In this document: piece by piece, positions 1 through 11,401 of the stretch
How positions within the stretch are numbered: the first letter of the stretch is position 1
Layout of the letters: the number at the start of each line of letters is the position of its first letter
DNA from: Ephemerocybe angulata
Taxonomy: Eukaryota > Basidiomycota > Agaricomycetes > Agaricales > Psathyrellaceae
Assembly (NCBI GenBank): GCA_013368325.1
Contig: JAACJK010000001.1
Location: 3,596,001 to 3,660,000 of the forward strand
Direction of reading: 5' to 3'
DNA: 64,000 bases
Notes under the pieces: model-generated
Told to the model about the DNA's origin: nothing
Database searches by the model: none
What the model saw: only the letters and a program-made list of their open reading frames with translations
Translations under genes and position numbers: made by a program

Positions 1-204
1 TCGTAATCACTAGCACCACTCACAGCGGTTGAAACATTGTAGCCATAATTTTGCACGAGGACTCGGAAATAAATACACTGGCCATGGCATCTGACGCGGC
101 GGAATACGGCCACATACGATTCGTAATGCAATGCAAGTTGTGGTATAAGAATGGGCAAGGGGAATCCACATCCACACATCTCCCCAACCCCATACATCAC
201 TAGA

Positions 205-727
205 ATGCGTCTCTCCCTCTTTACTCTTACTGCGCTTACTGTAGCGGTATTAACCTCGTTCTCGAATGCCAACCTCCATAGTGTATGTTATTTCTATATG
301 ATGCACTAGAGGAGACTAGAGGAATGATGCTAATTGGTCTCGACTGCCCCGAATTTTGAACCAACAGGAGCTCGAGGCACGCGACATCGAATATTTCCTG
401 GAGCAACGGGAGATTCTGGATGGTCTCAGTACCCGGGAGCTCATTGATGAGTTATCAGGGCGACTAGATCGCCGGGCTGGCAAGAAAGCAAGTCCCAAAC
501 CAGGCGGACTTCAATATACCAAAACTTGCACAAAGTGCAAAAAGACGTTCACGAACTATGGCGAGGTACGCTATACGATACATGTCCCAAGGAGAAAAGG
601 GCTTTTCACTGATTCAAAAGAATACAGTATGACAACCATATATGCATCATCGACGTTACACCGCCCCCGAGTCCCCGAGGAGGGACGTCGAGGCGGGGCT
701 GATACCCGCCATTATTCCATGCCGTAA
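205..727 (+). CDS. Small secreted CxxC protein family, copy 1 (C-terminus frameshifted)
   Basis: Two exons fit: 205-282 (26 codons, ends phase 0 at GTATGT) and 368-727 (after CAACAG). Exon 1 encodes a hydrophobic signal peptide starting MRLSLFTLTALT. Exon 2 encodes an acidic helical stretch with STRELIDELSGRLDRR, a dibasic site that could be cut by a kexin-type protease, followed by a CTKCKKTF double-cysteine motif. Compared with the copies at 1566-1947 and 4513-5062, 5 nt are missing shortly after the codons for VRYTI. The last third is therefore read in another frame, and the ancestral ending KGFSLIxKxTV is still legible in the shifted frame. Family and function are not recognised. Secretion is inferred from the signal peptide. 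Expression and correctness of the tail are uncertain. Confidence 0.5.
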
Positions 728-1565
728 AGCCGCCGTATGGTTAGCGTATTTAGAGGCGGCGGGCAGTATTGCACTAGGCTCCTGCTCCCAGGTCCAAGTT
801 CCATCTTTGTTGAACCAAAGTGGATCTAGTATACACGTATTTCCTTATTTAAATAAATTCAACTTCGCCCAAATTGTGGGTATCAGGGACCAGCTCGATT
901 CATCCTCACGAGGTTGGGTGTCATTGGATGCAACCGATAATGTCGCTATCAAACATACAGGTGCTGTGTACTAATACCTCGATCTCGATCGGAGACGCGG
1001 GGATGGTGTTGGAAAAGGAAATCTATCCTGGAGCCCAGTCTCATCACAGAGAGATCTGGCGGCCAAGGGCCTGGCACGCACGAGATCATACATGGTGATG
1101 CTACTTGAGCAATACCACGCCAGAGAAACACGCGCACTTGGTCCAGCACTGAGCTCAGCTAAGCTGGGAGAATATCTAAACCAAGAACGATGTGGATCAC
1201 TCTGGAGTCGCCTGATAATGTTTATTTAAGGCCGACCAGTGCAAAACTCAGAGACCACTGAAGCAAGTCCCAAGCGCTCGCTGACATAGTAGCTCATTAC
1301 CGCTAGGGCTTGGGGCTCAGATATTGTGGGGTTCGAAAGATAGACGAGTGGTATATAACAGAGAGATACGACGTGCATGGCTAGGATGATTAAGTGCCAG
1401 AATACCATGGAAGGCAGTAGTACGGTAGGAGAGAAGATGGAGTTGCACGACCATCGAAGGCTTCTCGGACAGGACTCTGAGCTTCTCCGCATGAGTGGTA
1501 GACTCACAGCACTCGAGCCACTTCTCGACGCAACAGTCCGCTTAGAGGGTTAGCATACATGTTTG

Positions 1566-1947
1566 TCATACTGTATTCTTTGGAATCAGTGAAAAGCCCT
1601 TTTCTCCCTGGAGCGTATCACGGATTGTATAGCGTACCATGGCAGAGGTTTTGAAGTACTTTCCGCATTTTCCGCAAGTGTGGCTGTACCGGCGATCCAG
1701 TCGCACTGATAACTCTTCAATGAGCTCCCGGGTACTGAGAGCATCTAGCATCTCCCGCTGCTCCAGGAAGTATTCGATATCGCGTGCCTCGAGCTCCTGT
1801 TGATTCGAAATTCGGGGAAGTCGAGATCAGATTAGCATCATTCCTCTAGTGCGTTGTATATAGAAAGAACATACATTATCGGAGCGGGCATTGGAGAATG
1901 AGGCTAAGAGCCCTACAGTAAGGGCAGGTAAAGAGCGAGAAACGCAT
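1566..1947 (-). pseudogene. Small secreted CxxC protein family, copy 2 (broken signal peptide)
   Basis: Minus-strand copy of the family at 205 and 4513, forming an inverted pair with copy 1. Exon 1 would be 1947-1875 and exon 2 1796-1566, with the same GTATGT donor and CAACAG acceptor. Exon 1 is 73 nt instead of 78. The 5-nt loss shifts the signal-peptide frame and brings in a TAA one base before the donor. Exon 2 is intact: it carries STRELIEELSVRLDRR, a CGKCGKYF double cysteine, and ends KGFSLIPKNTV before a clean TGA, which is probably the ancestral C-terminus. As it stands the protein could not be secreted, so I call it a pseudogene. Confidence 0.6.
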
Positions 1948-2390
1948 TCTAGTGACGTATGGGTTTGGGTAGATGGAACCTGTGGGGTGTGTGTGTGTGG
2001 GGGGGGTCATCTTTGCTCGCGCCTGAGCCATTCTTATATCAAAACTGGATTACGACAGGTATGCAGCCTTAATCATCTGGTCATAATACCGTGTGGCGCT
2101 GTGCCATTGTAGCCGCATGAATACGTGTGAGTGTGACGGCAGTTGTGTAACGTCTTGTTTAATGCCCGGAAGTGAAAGAATAGATTGCATTGCGCACGCC
2201 AGGTGTATTGGGACAATGCCCCAAAACAGCAAGAAGAAAGCCGCCGTTGCTCAGTGTAAGACCTGCCGTGGCAAAAGAAACAGAGGGGGCTGATAAAGAG
2301 AATGCAGAAGTATCGGTGGATGCCTCAAGGTACGTCGTGTTCAATGATCCTTTCTCTAATTTGTACGCTCGCAGCTGGATGAATCCCGAG

Positions 2391-2523
2391 AACACCGACA
2401 AGCTCCTAACAATCATCCTTGCCATTCCATCCAGTTGGCAGGGAGAATTGATATTGGGGTGTGGACATGGGGAGCAGATTAACACCGACAAGCTCCTAAC
2501 AATCATCCTTGCCATTCCATCCA
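2391..2523. repeat. 43-bp direct repeat, two copies 90 bp apart
   Basis: The segment at 2391-2433, starting AACACCGACAAGCTCC, recurs without visible change at 2481-2523. The 47 bp between are unique. No gene is recognisable here, although all frames stay partly open. It is a local duplication of unknown origin. Confidence 0.85.
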
Positions 2524-2641
2524 TCCCACTCAATTCTTAGAGTCTCTTAGTGTGCGCCTTAATGTGCGCCTTAACAAACCGCGTGGTGAGACCAGTGTGG
2601 GAGCGAATAAGAGGGCGCCAAATTCGAGTGATGCTTGGGTT

Positions 2642-2892
2642 CCAGTCAATGATGGCCTCTGCTTACCTTTGAAATATCAGACGCAAACACACATGGCACT
2701 CGCAAAACGGGGGCTGGATATCGCCGTGACAAGGGGGATTCAAAGATAACGCAACGACCGTTTAGTAAAACTAACCGAAATGATACATCACACACACACA
2801 TATGATAATAGCACTGGCGAGATGGGGTCTGGATATCGCCGTGACAAAGAGGATTCAAAGTTAAGCAACGACCCTTTAAACTAACGGAAATG
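2642..2892. repeat. Diverged repeats shared with the secreted-protein locus
   Basis: Two related stretches, about 2710-2781 and 2826-2892, share GGATATCGCCGTGACAA and following sequence with scattered differences. The segment just before (about 2642-2708) resembles 4983-5043, downstream of the third secreted-protein copy (shared core GATGGCCTCTGCT and GAAATATCAGACGCA). The region therefore holds remains of a repeated block that moves with that family. No intact gene is visible between about 2000 and 3000. Confidence 0.6.
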
Positions 2893-3014
2893 CTTCGAGT
2901 GCGACAGACGTCGCTCTATGGCTGGTGCTGGGTGCGGAATAATAAGGGACACCACCAGGAAGGTCATGCTAGCCCTGTGTGACGAGCGACTCTGAGGGTT
3001 AGCAATGGAAAGGC

Positions 3015-3569
3015 GAGTCCGGGTTCGATGCATATTTCCAGATCCCGGCACCTTTTGCCCAAGACCGAAATCACCACCGGCAGGATCACTCTCGGAGGGC
3101 GTCTGCGTTAGACCCCCGTAAGAGGAGGGCGCGGGAAGAAAGGCGCTCTAGAGGTGCCTATGCTAGCTGCACTGTGACGACAAAGGTAACAATGTGATAT
3201 GCGGCGAGGGTGCCAAGGGCGCTTATTACACGTCACACATCCTGGCTATTTCCGGGGCTACATATCCTTCATCCTTGCTACATGGCTACTTATCTTTACC
3301 AAAGGAACTATGATACGACTGAGCCTCCGGAGCCTGCACACTTGACCTTCGTCTCCCTGCAAGTTACATATGTACACCCACCCGACCCTGCAGGGCCTGC
3401 ACCCGCCCTTTTTGCGCCCTCTCGTGGCCGGATTTTAGGATGAGGTCCGCTCGCGGGCGGCCTGGATCAAAGAAGGATCAGGCAGTGATCCAGGTGGCCG
3501 TGCCGGATGCTCGGCATCCTTTTGGGGTTTCGTGGCCGGGATCTGGAAATATGCATCGAACGGTGCCTC
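3015..3569. mobile_element. Non-autonomous Mutator-like element (MITE), copy 1
   Basis: A 555-bp element bounded by 38-bp terminal inverted repeats at 3015-3052 and 3532-3569. Both ends begin GAG, differ over the next six bases, then match perfectly for 26 bp (3024-3049 against the complement of 3535-3560). The element is flanked by the exact 9-bp direct repeat TGGAAAGGC at 3006-3014 and 3570-3578. Nine-base target duplications with long inverted ends are typical of the Mutator superfamily. The only open frame inside (77 codons from 3210) is not recognisable, so the element must rely on a transposase encoded elsewhere. Confidence 0.85.
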
Positions 3570-3696
3570 TGGAAAGGCCGGGCATGCACAATCAATCTAT
3601 TCTTTCTTCATTGCCCGACAGCGACCCGGAGTTATCAGAGAAGACCCCACACAACCCCCGTTTCCGTTGCATCCGCACCTATATTCATTGGGTTAC

Positions 3697-4251
3697 GAGT
3701 CCGGGTTCGATGCATATTTCCAGATCCCGGCACCTTTTGCCCAAGACCGAAATCACCACCGGCAGGATCACTCTCGGAGGGCGTCTGCGTTAGACCCCCG
3801 TAAGAGGAGGGCGCGGGAAGAAAGGCGCTCTAGAGGTGCCTATGCTAGCTGCACTGTGACGACAAAGGTAACAATGTGATATGCGGCGAGGGTGCCAAGG
3901 GCGCTTATTACACGTCACACATCCTGGCTATTTCCGGGGCTACATATCCTTCATCCTTGCTACATGGCTACTTATCTTTACCAAAGGAACTATGATACGA
4001 CTGAGCCTCCGGAGCCTGCACACTTGACCTTCGTCTCCCTGCAAGTTACATATGTACACCCACCCGACCCTGCAGGGCCTGCACCCGCCCTTTTTGCGCC
4101 CTCTCGTGGCCGGATTTTAGGATGAGGTCCGCTCGCGGGCGGCCTGGATCAAAGAAGGATCAGGCAGTGATCCAGGTGGCCGTGCCGGATGCTCGGCATC
4201 CTTTTGGGGTTTCGTGGCCGGGATCTGGAAATATGCATCGAACGGTGCCTC
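3697..4251. mobile_element. Non-autonomous Mutator-like element (MITE), copy 2
   Basis: Second copy of the 555-bp element, same orientation and apparently identical, starting 682 bp after copy 1. Its inverted ends are 3697-3734 and 4214-4251. It has its own, different 9-bp target duplication, TTGGGTTAC, at 3688-3696 and 4252-4260. The different flanks show that this is an independent insertion and not a tandem duplication. Near-identity to copy 1 suggests recent mobility. Confidence 0.85.
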
Positions 4252-4512
4252 TTGGGTTACACCGCGCAGCAGCACACTAGGATACGATGGAAGACCCGCC
4301 TCTCACACTCATCGTATTCATGCGGCCACGCCGCCACATCACACAGCAGCACACGGGGTTACGACCGAGCCAGTTGACTAATGCTTCATACCTGTGACCT
4401 GTCGTAATCGAACATAGATTTTGGTATAAGAATGGCTCAGGCGCGAGCAAATATAACCCATATTCACAGACATCCCAGAGGTTCCATCTACCCAAACCCA
4501 TACGTCACTAGA

Positions 4513-5062
4513 ATGCGTTTCTCGCTCTTTACCCTCACTGCCCTTACTGCAGGGCTCTTAGCCTCATTCTCCAATGCCCGCTCCGATAACGTATGTTCTT
4601 TCTATATAGGATGCTCGTGGAGGAATGATATTAACCCCGTATCGAACTCCCCTTCTGAATGAACAGCAGCTCGATGCACGCGACGTCGAATACTACCTGG
4701 AGCAGCGGGAGATGCTGGACACTTTCAGTACCCGGGAGCTCATCGAAGAGTTATCAGGGCGACTGGATCGCCGGGTGGGCAAGAAGGCCCCAGCTCCCAA
4801 GCCACGTGGAGCTCCATTATCCAAAACTTGCGACAGGTGCCAAAAGTGGTTCCGTAGCCATGACGAGGTACGCCATACAATCACTGATAAGTTCCAGAAA
4901 GGAAGGGGCTTTTCACTGATTCCGAAGTATACAGTACAACCAACATGTATGCATCTATGTCACCCCGCCGTCCTAGGGGTAAGAGTCAACGATGGCCTCT
5001 GCTCCTTTGAAATATCAGACGCACATGGCACTCGCGAAATGGGCCTCCCCTCCCCTCTTTAG
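4513..5062 (+). CDS. Small secreted CxxC protein family, copy 3 (undamaged frame)
   Basis: Best-preserved member. Exon 1 is 4513-4590 (signal peptide starting MRFSLFTLTALTAGLLAS) and exon 2 is 4667-5062, joined in phase 0 by a 76-bp intron (GTATGT...CAG), giving about 157 aa. After the signal peptide come an acidic helical segment, the dibasic GRLDRR site, a Lys/Pro-rich linker and the double cysteine CDRCQKWF. The stop that ends copy 2 after its KNTV is replaced by CAA here. The frame therefore runs about 40 codons further and adds more cysteines (TCMHLC). Whether the extension is used, or a later intron removes it, cannot be told. Function unknown; a secreted effector-like protein is one possibility. 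Confidence 0.6.
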
Positions 5063-5074
5063 GTATCCTAAAGT

Positions 5075-7170
5075 TTAGGATAACTTCTTCTCTCTTCCTT
5101 CTATCGACTCTGGTATACGTGATATTATGTGGCTCTCTACTCCTGGAATCGACGCTGAGGAGTATCTTATAAAGGGTTCAATCTTCTGCGCCTGGGTCTT
5201 CTAGAGAAGTTCCCATCTCATCGTTTACCTAAGCTCACGCACAGTGCTAGGGTATGCTTATCCTCGAATCATACCTGCGTCCGACGCGGATGCCCAGAGG
5301 TTGGCGAGTTCGCTCCGGATGTCAGTTCTGAGCTGCCGCGATGTTAGCTTGAGTTTTCTGGACGTGAACTGTGAGGAATAAATAACCTTGAGTACTGATT
5401 GGAGCCCGAGTTCTGCTGCATGAGTTTAGCATGAGTTGAGAACAAGCTGAGCATGAGGTGAGGATCCGTTGAGCATTTGAGCTGAGGTATGGTTGCTGAG
5501 CATGATTCGAGCTGAGCGTGCATTTGACCTTCCCCGTTCGGAGTCCCTGTAAGGGTCGGAGCCTAAGATGAGTAAGTCATGAGTTGATGCGCAAAGGACG
5601 GCGCCTGTTGAGGCGAAAGCTACAGGCCGCTGAAAGTCGCAGATGCGTGAGGAAACAATCCCTTGGACGCCTAAAGGGGCCCTATGCGTCCGTGAGAATC
5701 ACTGGACGGCACCGGCCGGGCGGCACTTGCCGAAGAGTCGAGGGCTGGCGGAAACGACGCGCACCTTCGTCCTGCCCCATCGTCATCCCCAGCCTCTATC
5801 CTCGTCCCTAGACCTCAGACCGCTCTCCCTGAACGTGAAACCTACTTACGCAGGGCGATCGAGGAAACGCGAGATCGGACCCATCGTGCGCGACATGTTC
5901 CTTATCTGCGGAATCGGTTGTCGATGCTCCTTGCCAGCGTGGTCCCAGAAATAAGTAGAAGGTGGTGGAATTGGAGGGTAATGCGGCTAGTTCTGGAGGT
6001 GTAATTTGTATTCAATTCTGGCTGCAGTGGCTGCGGTACGAGCAACGCTATCGAGACCGGTGCGTCCAACTATTCAACCCGGACATGGGCGCTCCAAACT
6101 ACTCCTCTTGGAGCCTTGTTGCTTACCTCCTCTTTCCTCTCACCCTCAGCTTCCACTCGCTGGCGCTTCCGTACCGCTCAAGTTGATATCGAGTCTACGC
6201 CAGCATGACTGGACAGAGAGGTCTGCGTCATTACCCCCGACACCAGAGGGAGTTGGAAGAGCGGACCCGCCGGCGCAACCCCTTCTCCTCCCATGGGTCC
6301 TCCTGTGCTACGAGTCCATCGGAGACCGTTGGCGGTGGCACGGCGTTTGGCATTCCTGTTCAACGCTATACCTGCCACCTTTCTGCTGGACTGTGATCAT
6401 GATGCACCGAAGCTCTCCTGTCGCTTAGGTTGAAGGTGTCCTTCATTACTTGGCACCATCCACTTGAAACGTAGAGCGAGGACGCAGTGCGAGGCCAATG
6501 TGGGCAGCAGATCGTCCACTCCCTCCGTTCTCCGCGCTTCTGTTTGTCGGACTGGTCGATTCTTCCCCCTGCGTCCCTCGCTCATGCGTCATCCGCGCAT
6601 CTCCAGCCAGGCACCTGCGCCTGCACAAGAGGTAACACACACGATCGAACCCGGACTTGCGGAGGCCAGAATTAGTCGTTCCTGGATATAGGAGCCTGGA
6701 TACTCCATCTGGTGGCGCCGGAGCGCGTGTTATAGCCTCTGGTCATGCGTCTACCGACCAGATCCCCGTCTACAACTCATGTCGTGGTGTTGGCATGCAT
6801 GGAATAGCGGTCGTTCGATGGACTGAGCTAGTCCTTCCCCGATCCTGAGCGCGATCCCGACTCTTGTATGTCTCCTCGCCTCGCACTATCTCTGTCCTTC
6901 GGCGAACTCTTGCATAATCGCACCAGAGGCTGTGTCCAGACCTTGAGGTGTGTGGATGATTCGTTTGTCGGGAGGCCTCGGTATGTGGGTGGTTTGAAGC
7001 GCATTTAAGAATGGGAGGACGGCGCTGCGGGCAGTCGTGAGTTTGGGGGAGTTGACAGAGTGGGCGGGCGTGTGGATAGACTCATGGATGTTTGACATTC
7101 CGGGGCGCTGATGACGACGATATCCCATGCAGCTCCGCTCTGCCGACTCTCTCCTATGGGGTTGCTCACC
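5075..7170 (-). repeat. Long diverged interspersed repeat, copy A
   Basis: Most of this interval matches the complement of 45,400-47,785 with many substitutions and indels. Anchors are GCGGCACTTGCCGAAGAG near 5725 (complement near 46,755), the GAGCATGAG-type minisatellite at about 5400-5530 (complement about 47,100-47,280), the block with GGATGCCCAGAGGTTGGCGA at about 5288-5310 (complement about 47,455-47,475) and GACATTCCGGGG near 7096. Several open frames exist on both strands but none is kept between copies, so I see no gene. Tail-end elements are shared up to the 188-bp tandem units that follow. Confidence 0.7.
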
Positions 7171-7734
7171 CGATGGTCTCTGTGGAATGAAGCCTCATTC
7201 TGCGGTTAGAAAGGCGTTCGTCAAGACATTTGTTCAATTCGTGCATCAATGAAGTACGTCGAGCGCGCTAGATCTCCGTCGATCTTCAACAGTCCAGGCC
7301 ACGTCTTGGCCACGTCATACCCTCTCCCTCCGTTGCAAGCTACTCGACCTGGGGTCCCCGATGGTCTCTGTGGAATGAAGCCTCATTCTGCGGTTAGAAA
7401 GGCGTTCGTCAAGACATTTGTTCAATTCGTGCATCAATGAAGTACGTCGAGCGCGCTAGATCTCCGTCGATCTTCAACAGTCCAGGCCACGTCTTGGCCA
7501 CGTCATACCCTCTCCCTCCGTTGCAAGCTACTCGACCTGGGGTCCCCGATGGTCTCTGTGGAATGAAGCCTCATTCTGCGGTTAGAAAGGCGTTCGTCAA
7601 GACATTTGTTCAATTCGTGCATCAATGAAGTACGTCGAGCGCGCTCGATCTCCGTCGATCTTCAACAGTCCAGGCCACGTCTTGGCCACGTCATACCCTC
7701 TCCCTCCGTTGCAAGCTACTCGACCTGGGGTTCA
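7171..7734. repeat. Three tandem copies of a 188-bp unit
   Basis: Units at 7171-7358, 7359-7546 and 7547-7734 begin CGATGGTCTCTGTGGAATGA and are essentially identical; the third has C for A in GCGCGCTAGATC. A diverged single partial copy, in the complement, lies next to the other long repeat copy (about 45,345-45,402). The unit is thus part of that repeat, expanded only here. The identical 63-codon frames within it are a by-product of the repetition. Confidence 0.9.
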
Positions 7735-7941
7735 CTTTGGAGATCCAGATGATCAACAGAACACTACGGCGTGAACTTATGTGAGTTGTTCTACGGTTCC
7801 TAGACTGACCGCCAAGCTCAGTCCTGACGATTTAGGCCAGGCGCAGCCGTGGGCCAAATAGATAATCAAAATCATGTTTAATGTTGCAAGATTAGAAAGA
7901 ATATACATTATAAGGAAGACGATAGAGTGTATAGGAGAAAA

Positions 7942-8902
7942 CTAATGGGCAGACGACAATCGACGCTTCTCGTGGCGGGGCCTACGAGTTGTACCCGGCT
8001 CCCTCGGTGCGAAGACATTGCAACCTTCCGGTTCAGCCGTGGACGACTCGAGCTTTGCCACAGCGGGACCGGGAAACTGGTAGTTGAGATTGGTGTCAAA
8101 GACATTCGGAACGATGATACCCGCATCTTTGTCACCGTAGCCCCCAGGGAAAGAGACGAGATCCTTCTCGGACGGTACCCCGTTGCCGGACCCTTCAATC
8201 TTGAGATGTGCACAGGATGGGTAGAACTCAGCACCACCTTCGACCGTCGCGATGTGCAGGCCTATGATCTCGTGGCGAATGAGGTAGTTTCCGGCAGCGA
8301 TGTTGGCTGGGATCTTGGTAGGCGACTTGCCTCCCTTCACTGTCAGGGATGGCTGTTAGATACGTACGGGATGATTAGTGGGTCAATACGCACTGAGATC
8401 AGCCTGGAACCATTCATTGGAGCTGGGCTTCTTGCCTTGCTGATCAATCTTGAACCATCTGGCCTTCCTGGAGTCGAACTCGCTGCACGACGAGTCGCCA
8501 CAGTTAGCCAGGTAGTTGATGATAGGACCGGTGTTGTGGGGCCACTGTAAAGTAAGTTTGTCAGTAATCAATCACAGGAGGTTCATGAACCAATACACAT
8601 ACGGGACTGAGATCAGCACCCCTCCACTCAAATGAGAGCTCATCCCCAGGCTGCACCGTCGCAGCCTGCCCTGCGACAAAGGCACCCTGGCCACAGTTCA
8701 TGGCCTCGTTGTTGGCCCCTTTGACCGGACTCGCGTCGCGGATTTGGCGAATGATAGAATCCCCGTTCTTCTGCTCACTACCAGGGATGGCACCAGAGTA
8801 GGCCTTCAAACCGTTGACTGAAACTTGGAAGAGGAAACCGTGGGCTGAGACGCATGACAAAGCGGAAAACAAAGTAAGAAGGGAGATGATGGCGACGACC
8901 AT
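7942..8902 (-). CDS. AA9 lytic polysaccharide monooxygenase (formerly GH61)
   Basis: Secreted copper enzyme family that oxidatively cleaves cellulose and related glucans. Exons 8902-8603, 8544-8394 and 8339-7942 join in frame (phases 0 and 1) to about 282 aa. A signal peptide ends in SCVSA. The mature protein then begins with His (HGFLFQVSVNG), the N-terminal ligand of the copper histidine brace. Other family signatures are DELSFEWRGADLSP, WPHNTGPIINYLANC, the second brace histidine in NYLIRHEIIGLH, and the axial-tyrosine region AEFYPSCAHLKI. Conserved cysteines are present. No cellulose-binding module follows; the tail is short and basic. A TATAAATA box lies about 75 bp upstream (8976-8985 region) and CAAAGCACG sites occur at 9003 and 9071. 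Function in plant cell-wall breakdown is family knowledge. Confidence 0.93.
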
Positions 8903-9350
8903 GGTCGACAGCTGGGAGCGGTGGTGAGGAAGGGGTATGGGGAGACGAGATGAAGATATAACGTCTGCTGGAGGGTATATTTATACATCCTCCGCCATAC
9001 TACAAAGCACGCAACTGTGCGTACACATTCTGTTGGGCGACGCTTTGCGCCCACGGCGCCACTGAGTGAACAAAGCACGTCCTACCTCAACAAGTCATCT
9101 TTTCAAACCCAGACCGAGTCCATCGCGACAACGGTTTGCTAATCGTCACCCACTAGACGACTCTCAGTGCGGGTAGTAGAGGTTATATCCAAGGTGAACG
9201 TTAACATTTGTGTTTCTGACTTCAAGTTGCAACTTCGTGTTCCGATTGTTTCCCAGTCGCGGCTCAAGTAACACTTTTATCCAATGCACTGTCCGAGCTT
9301 CCAGAAGTAGCACCGTATTATTGCAGTCAAACCGCCTCAGCCACAGTAAT

Positions 9351-9858
9351 CTAGTTGCTGATACGGAAAATGGGGCTAAAGTTGCCCGAATCGCCCACCA
9401 CTTGAATACCAATCAAAGTATGTATGTGTCAGTGCAGTACGTATGAAGTCGTGTCAACAGATAACGCTTACAAACGATTTGGTACGATCCGGGCACAATG
9501 TTGGGGACCGTGACTGACTGATTCCCAGCGAGAATGCTGAATCCAGTTGCCAGGGGCGAGCTGAACAGTATTTGCCCTTTGACGAGATTCCTCAGGAATA
9601 TCTCGCCCTCGGGGTTGCTAATATCCGCAGGGGCGTTAGAGGTATCCCTGTGTGGCCGTATGTGCACTCAAACGTCAACATCGAGTTATTCCCTGAAAAT
9701 GGCTCTTATACTGACCAGGTTACTGTCTGGGTACTCCCTATCTTCCAGATAGCATCGGCGACGGGCGCGGTGATTTGTGGAACGAAGACGTCATTCGTCA
9801 CAGCTGACACCACTGTGGTTAAGAGAGCAATGGAGGAAACGAAGGATGCAGCACGCAT
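9351..9858 (-). CDS. KNH1/Kre9-like small secreted protein, copy A
   Basis: Exons 9858-9716, 9647-9472 and 9400-9351 splice in frame to about 122 aa. A signal peptide starting MRAASFVSSIALL is followed by the family core: TNDVFVPQITAPVADAIWK, then STQTVTW, DTSNAP, a GxFSILxGN-type segment and a final VGDSGNFSPIF. This matches the N-terminal domain of the Kre9/Knh1 and Ser-Thr-rich GPI-anchored families, which are linked to beta-1,6-glucan and the cell wall. There is no Ser/Thr-rich tail or GPI signal, so a freely secreted single-domain form is expected. Intron positions are the same as in the paralogue at 43,534-44,038. TATATAA lies about 80 bp upstream of the start. Confidence 0.85.
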
Positions 9859-11401
9859 GATGAGAAGGCTTGCGAGATGAGATACAGGGGTGAGGGAAGC
9901 TGGTGGTACCGCTTATGATGTGGGAAGTCTTTCAGGTTATATAACAGCTTTTAACGGAGCTTGAAAGGAGAACGAGGTCAGACAATTTGATGGGCTCACC
10001 ATTCCAAGAAGGGATGTTTGAGGACATGTACAGCCGAAGGCTCGCGCACGATATGAGCGGAAGCATATTGAGGATCAGAATCTGACGAAAGCTGCAAAGA
10101 AGCCCGCTTCTGGAACATGATTGTGTTTTCTCCTATAGAACCACCTCACGAATATTGACCTGGCCTTGATTGAATGGATTTTGAATGGATTTTACCAGGG
10201 GCTGAGAACGTCTTTTGCCCGTGGGATGTCGCATAGGGATTATTCTGACGTTGGTCATAAGCCTGAGCCGTGCTTCTATTCCACGGAAGTAGGCGATACA
10301 CATGATATCATCCCCCCCAAACTGTGCCGTATATTCTCTTTAACCAATGCCCTAAGATCTGTACCACTTCACATGGGATGCTCGGCGATCTCGACTTCCA
10401 TGGGGCTTCGGATCCTGATTCCCGTCCCAGGTCATTTTAAACCTGCTGTGGCTATGTAGGCTTCCACATGTGTAACAACTTAAACAAGTCCTGAGTTGTC
10501 GTATAGGAGGGTGGAGCTGAAGAGAGCTAAGTGGAGGGAAGGACAGTATCGGATAGATGGGAATGCGTATAGGGCCCATACGTTTCCATGCAGATGGAAG
10601 GACGATTTCCCACTTTCAAGCTACAGTTCAGTCGCTTGCGCCAGAAATACAGGAGCAAATGAGTAGAACTACAGCTGGTAGCACCGATTCGGTGCTAGTT
10701 TGCAACCCGTTCGTTCGATCGACAATTAATAGCACCCGGGGAGTTACATGGTACGTCTGACCCTTTCTTATACTATATTCAACCCTCATCCGACACCCAA
10801 CATAGTGAGCCAATGCACACAGGAACACGTCTAACTCCCCCGCTCATTGAATTAGGAACCCTGAAGGGACAATCGTGACGCTGTACATGGCGTCATCCTT
10901 CTAGACTCTCCGCTTGCTTCTTGGTCCAGCATCTTGGCTGGGAAGGAAGCTGTCAATTTTCCCCAGGTCACCCCTGTCCCCTATCAGATAGTCCGTGAAT
11001 ACTGGCTATTCAACACTCAAATTATATGTTCCAGTGCTGATGAAAGTACATATCTTCCTCATCATCGCCTAAATCTAACTCTGTTTGCCAGCTTGTGAGG
11101 ATGGGTAAAGGCACCACACTGCAATTCCGATGGCTGGTAGCGTACTGAGCCATCTAGGCATCATTCTTGAAGAATCATAAGCGTCTGGAAAATCAACTAT
11201 GGCCAAAACAAGTGTCGTTGAAGATGAGTGAAATTAAATGGTTTATCATGCGAGACAAAGAGTGATATAGAAATCGAACATAAATACAGCGGGAGAATGG
11301 GACACGATTGCGGGAAAACAAAAGCAATTGGAATGATGGTCCAGACCTAAATAAAACGAACATCCAGGGCATGCGGCCTATACAGAACCTGTTCCCTTTG
11401 C
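9859..11401. other. Intergenic stretch without recognisable gene
   Basis: The first about 100 bp hold the KNH1-like promoter (TATATAA near 9938). The rest has only short open frames without family resemblance. A small direct repeat (TTGAATGGATT twice near 10,170-10,190) is the only structure I noticed. Nothing supports an RNA gene. Confidence 0.5.

Noticed and set aside
3210..4125. Two identical 77-codon frames (3210 and 3892)
   Set aside because: They lie wholly inside the two MITE copies and show no family resemblance; identity comes from the element.
7249..7628. Two identical 63-codon frames
   Set aside because: By-product of the 188-bp tandem repeat.
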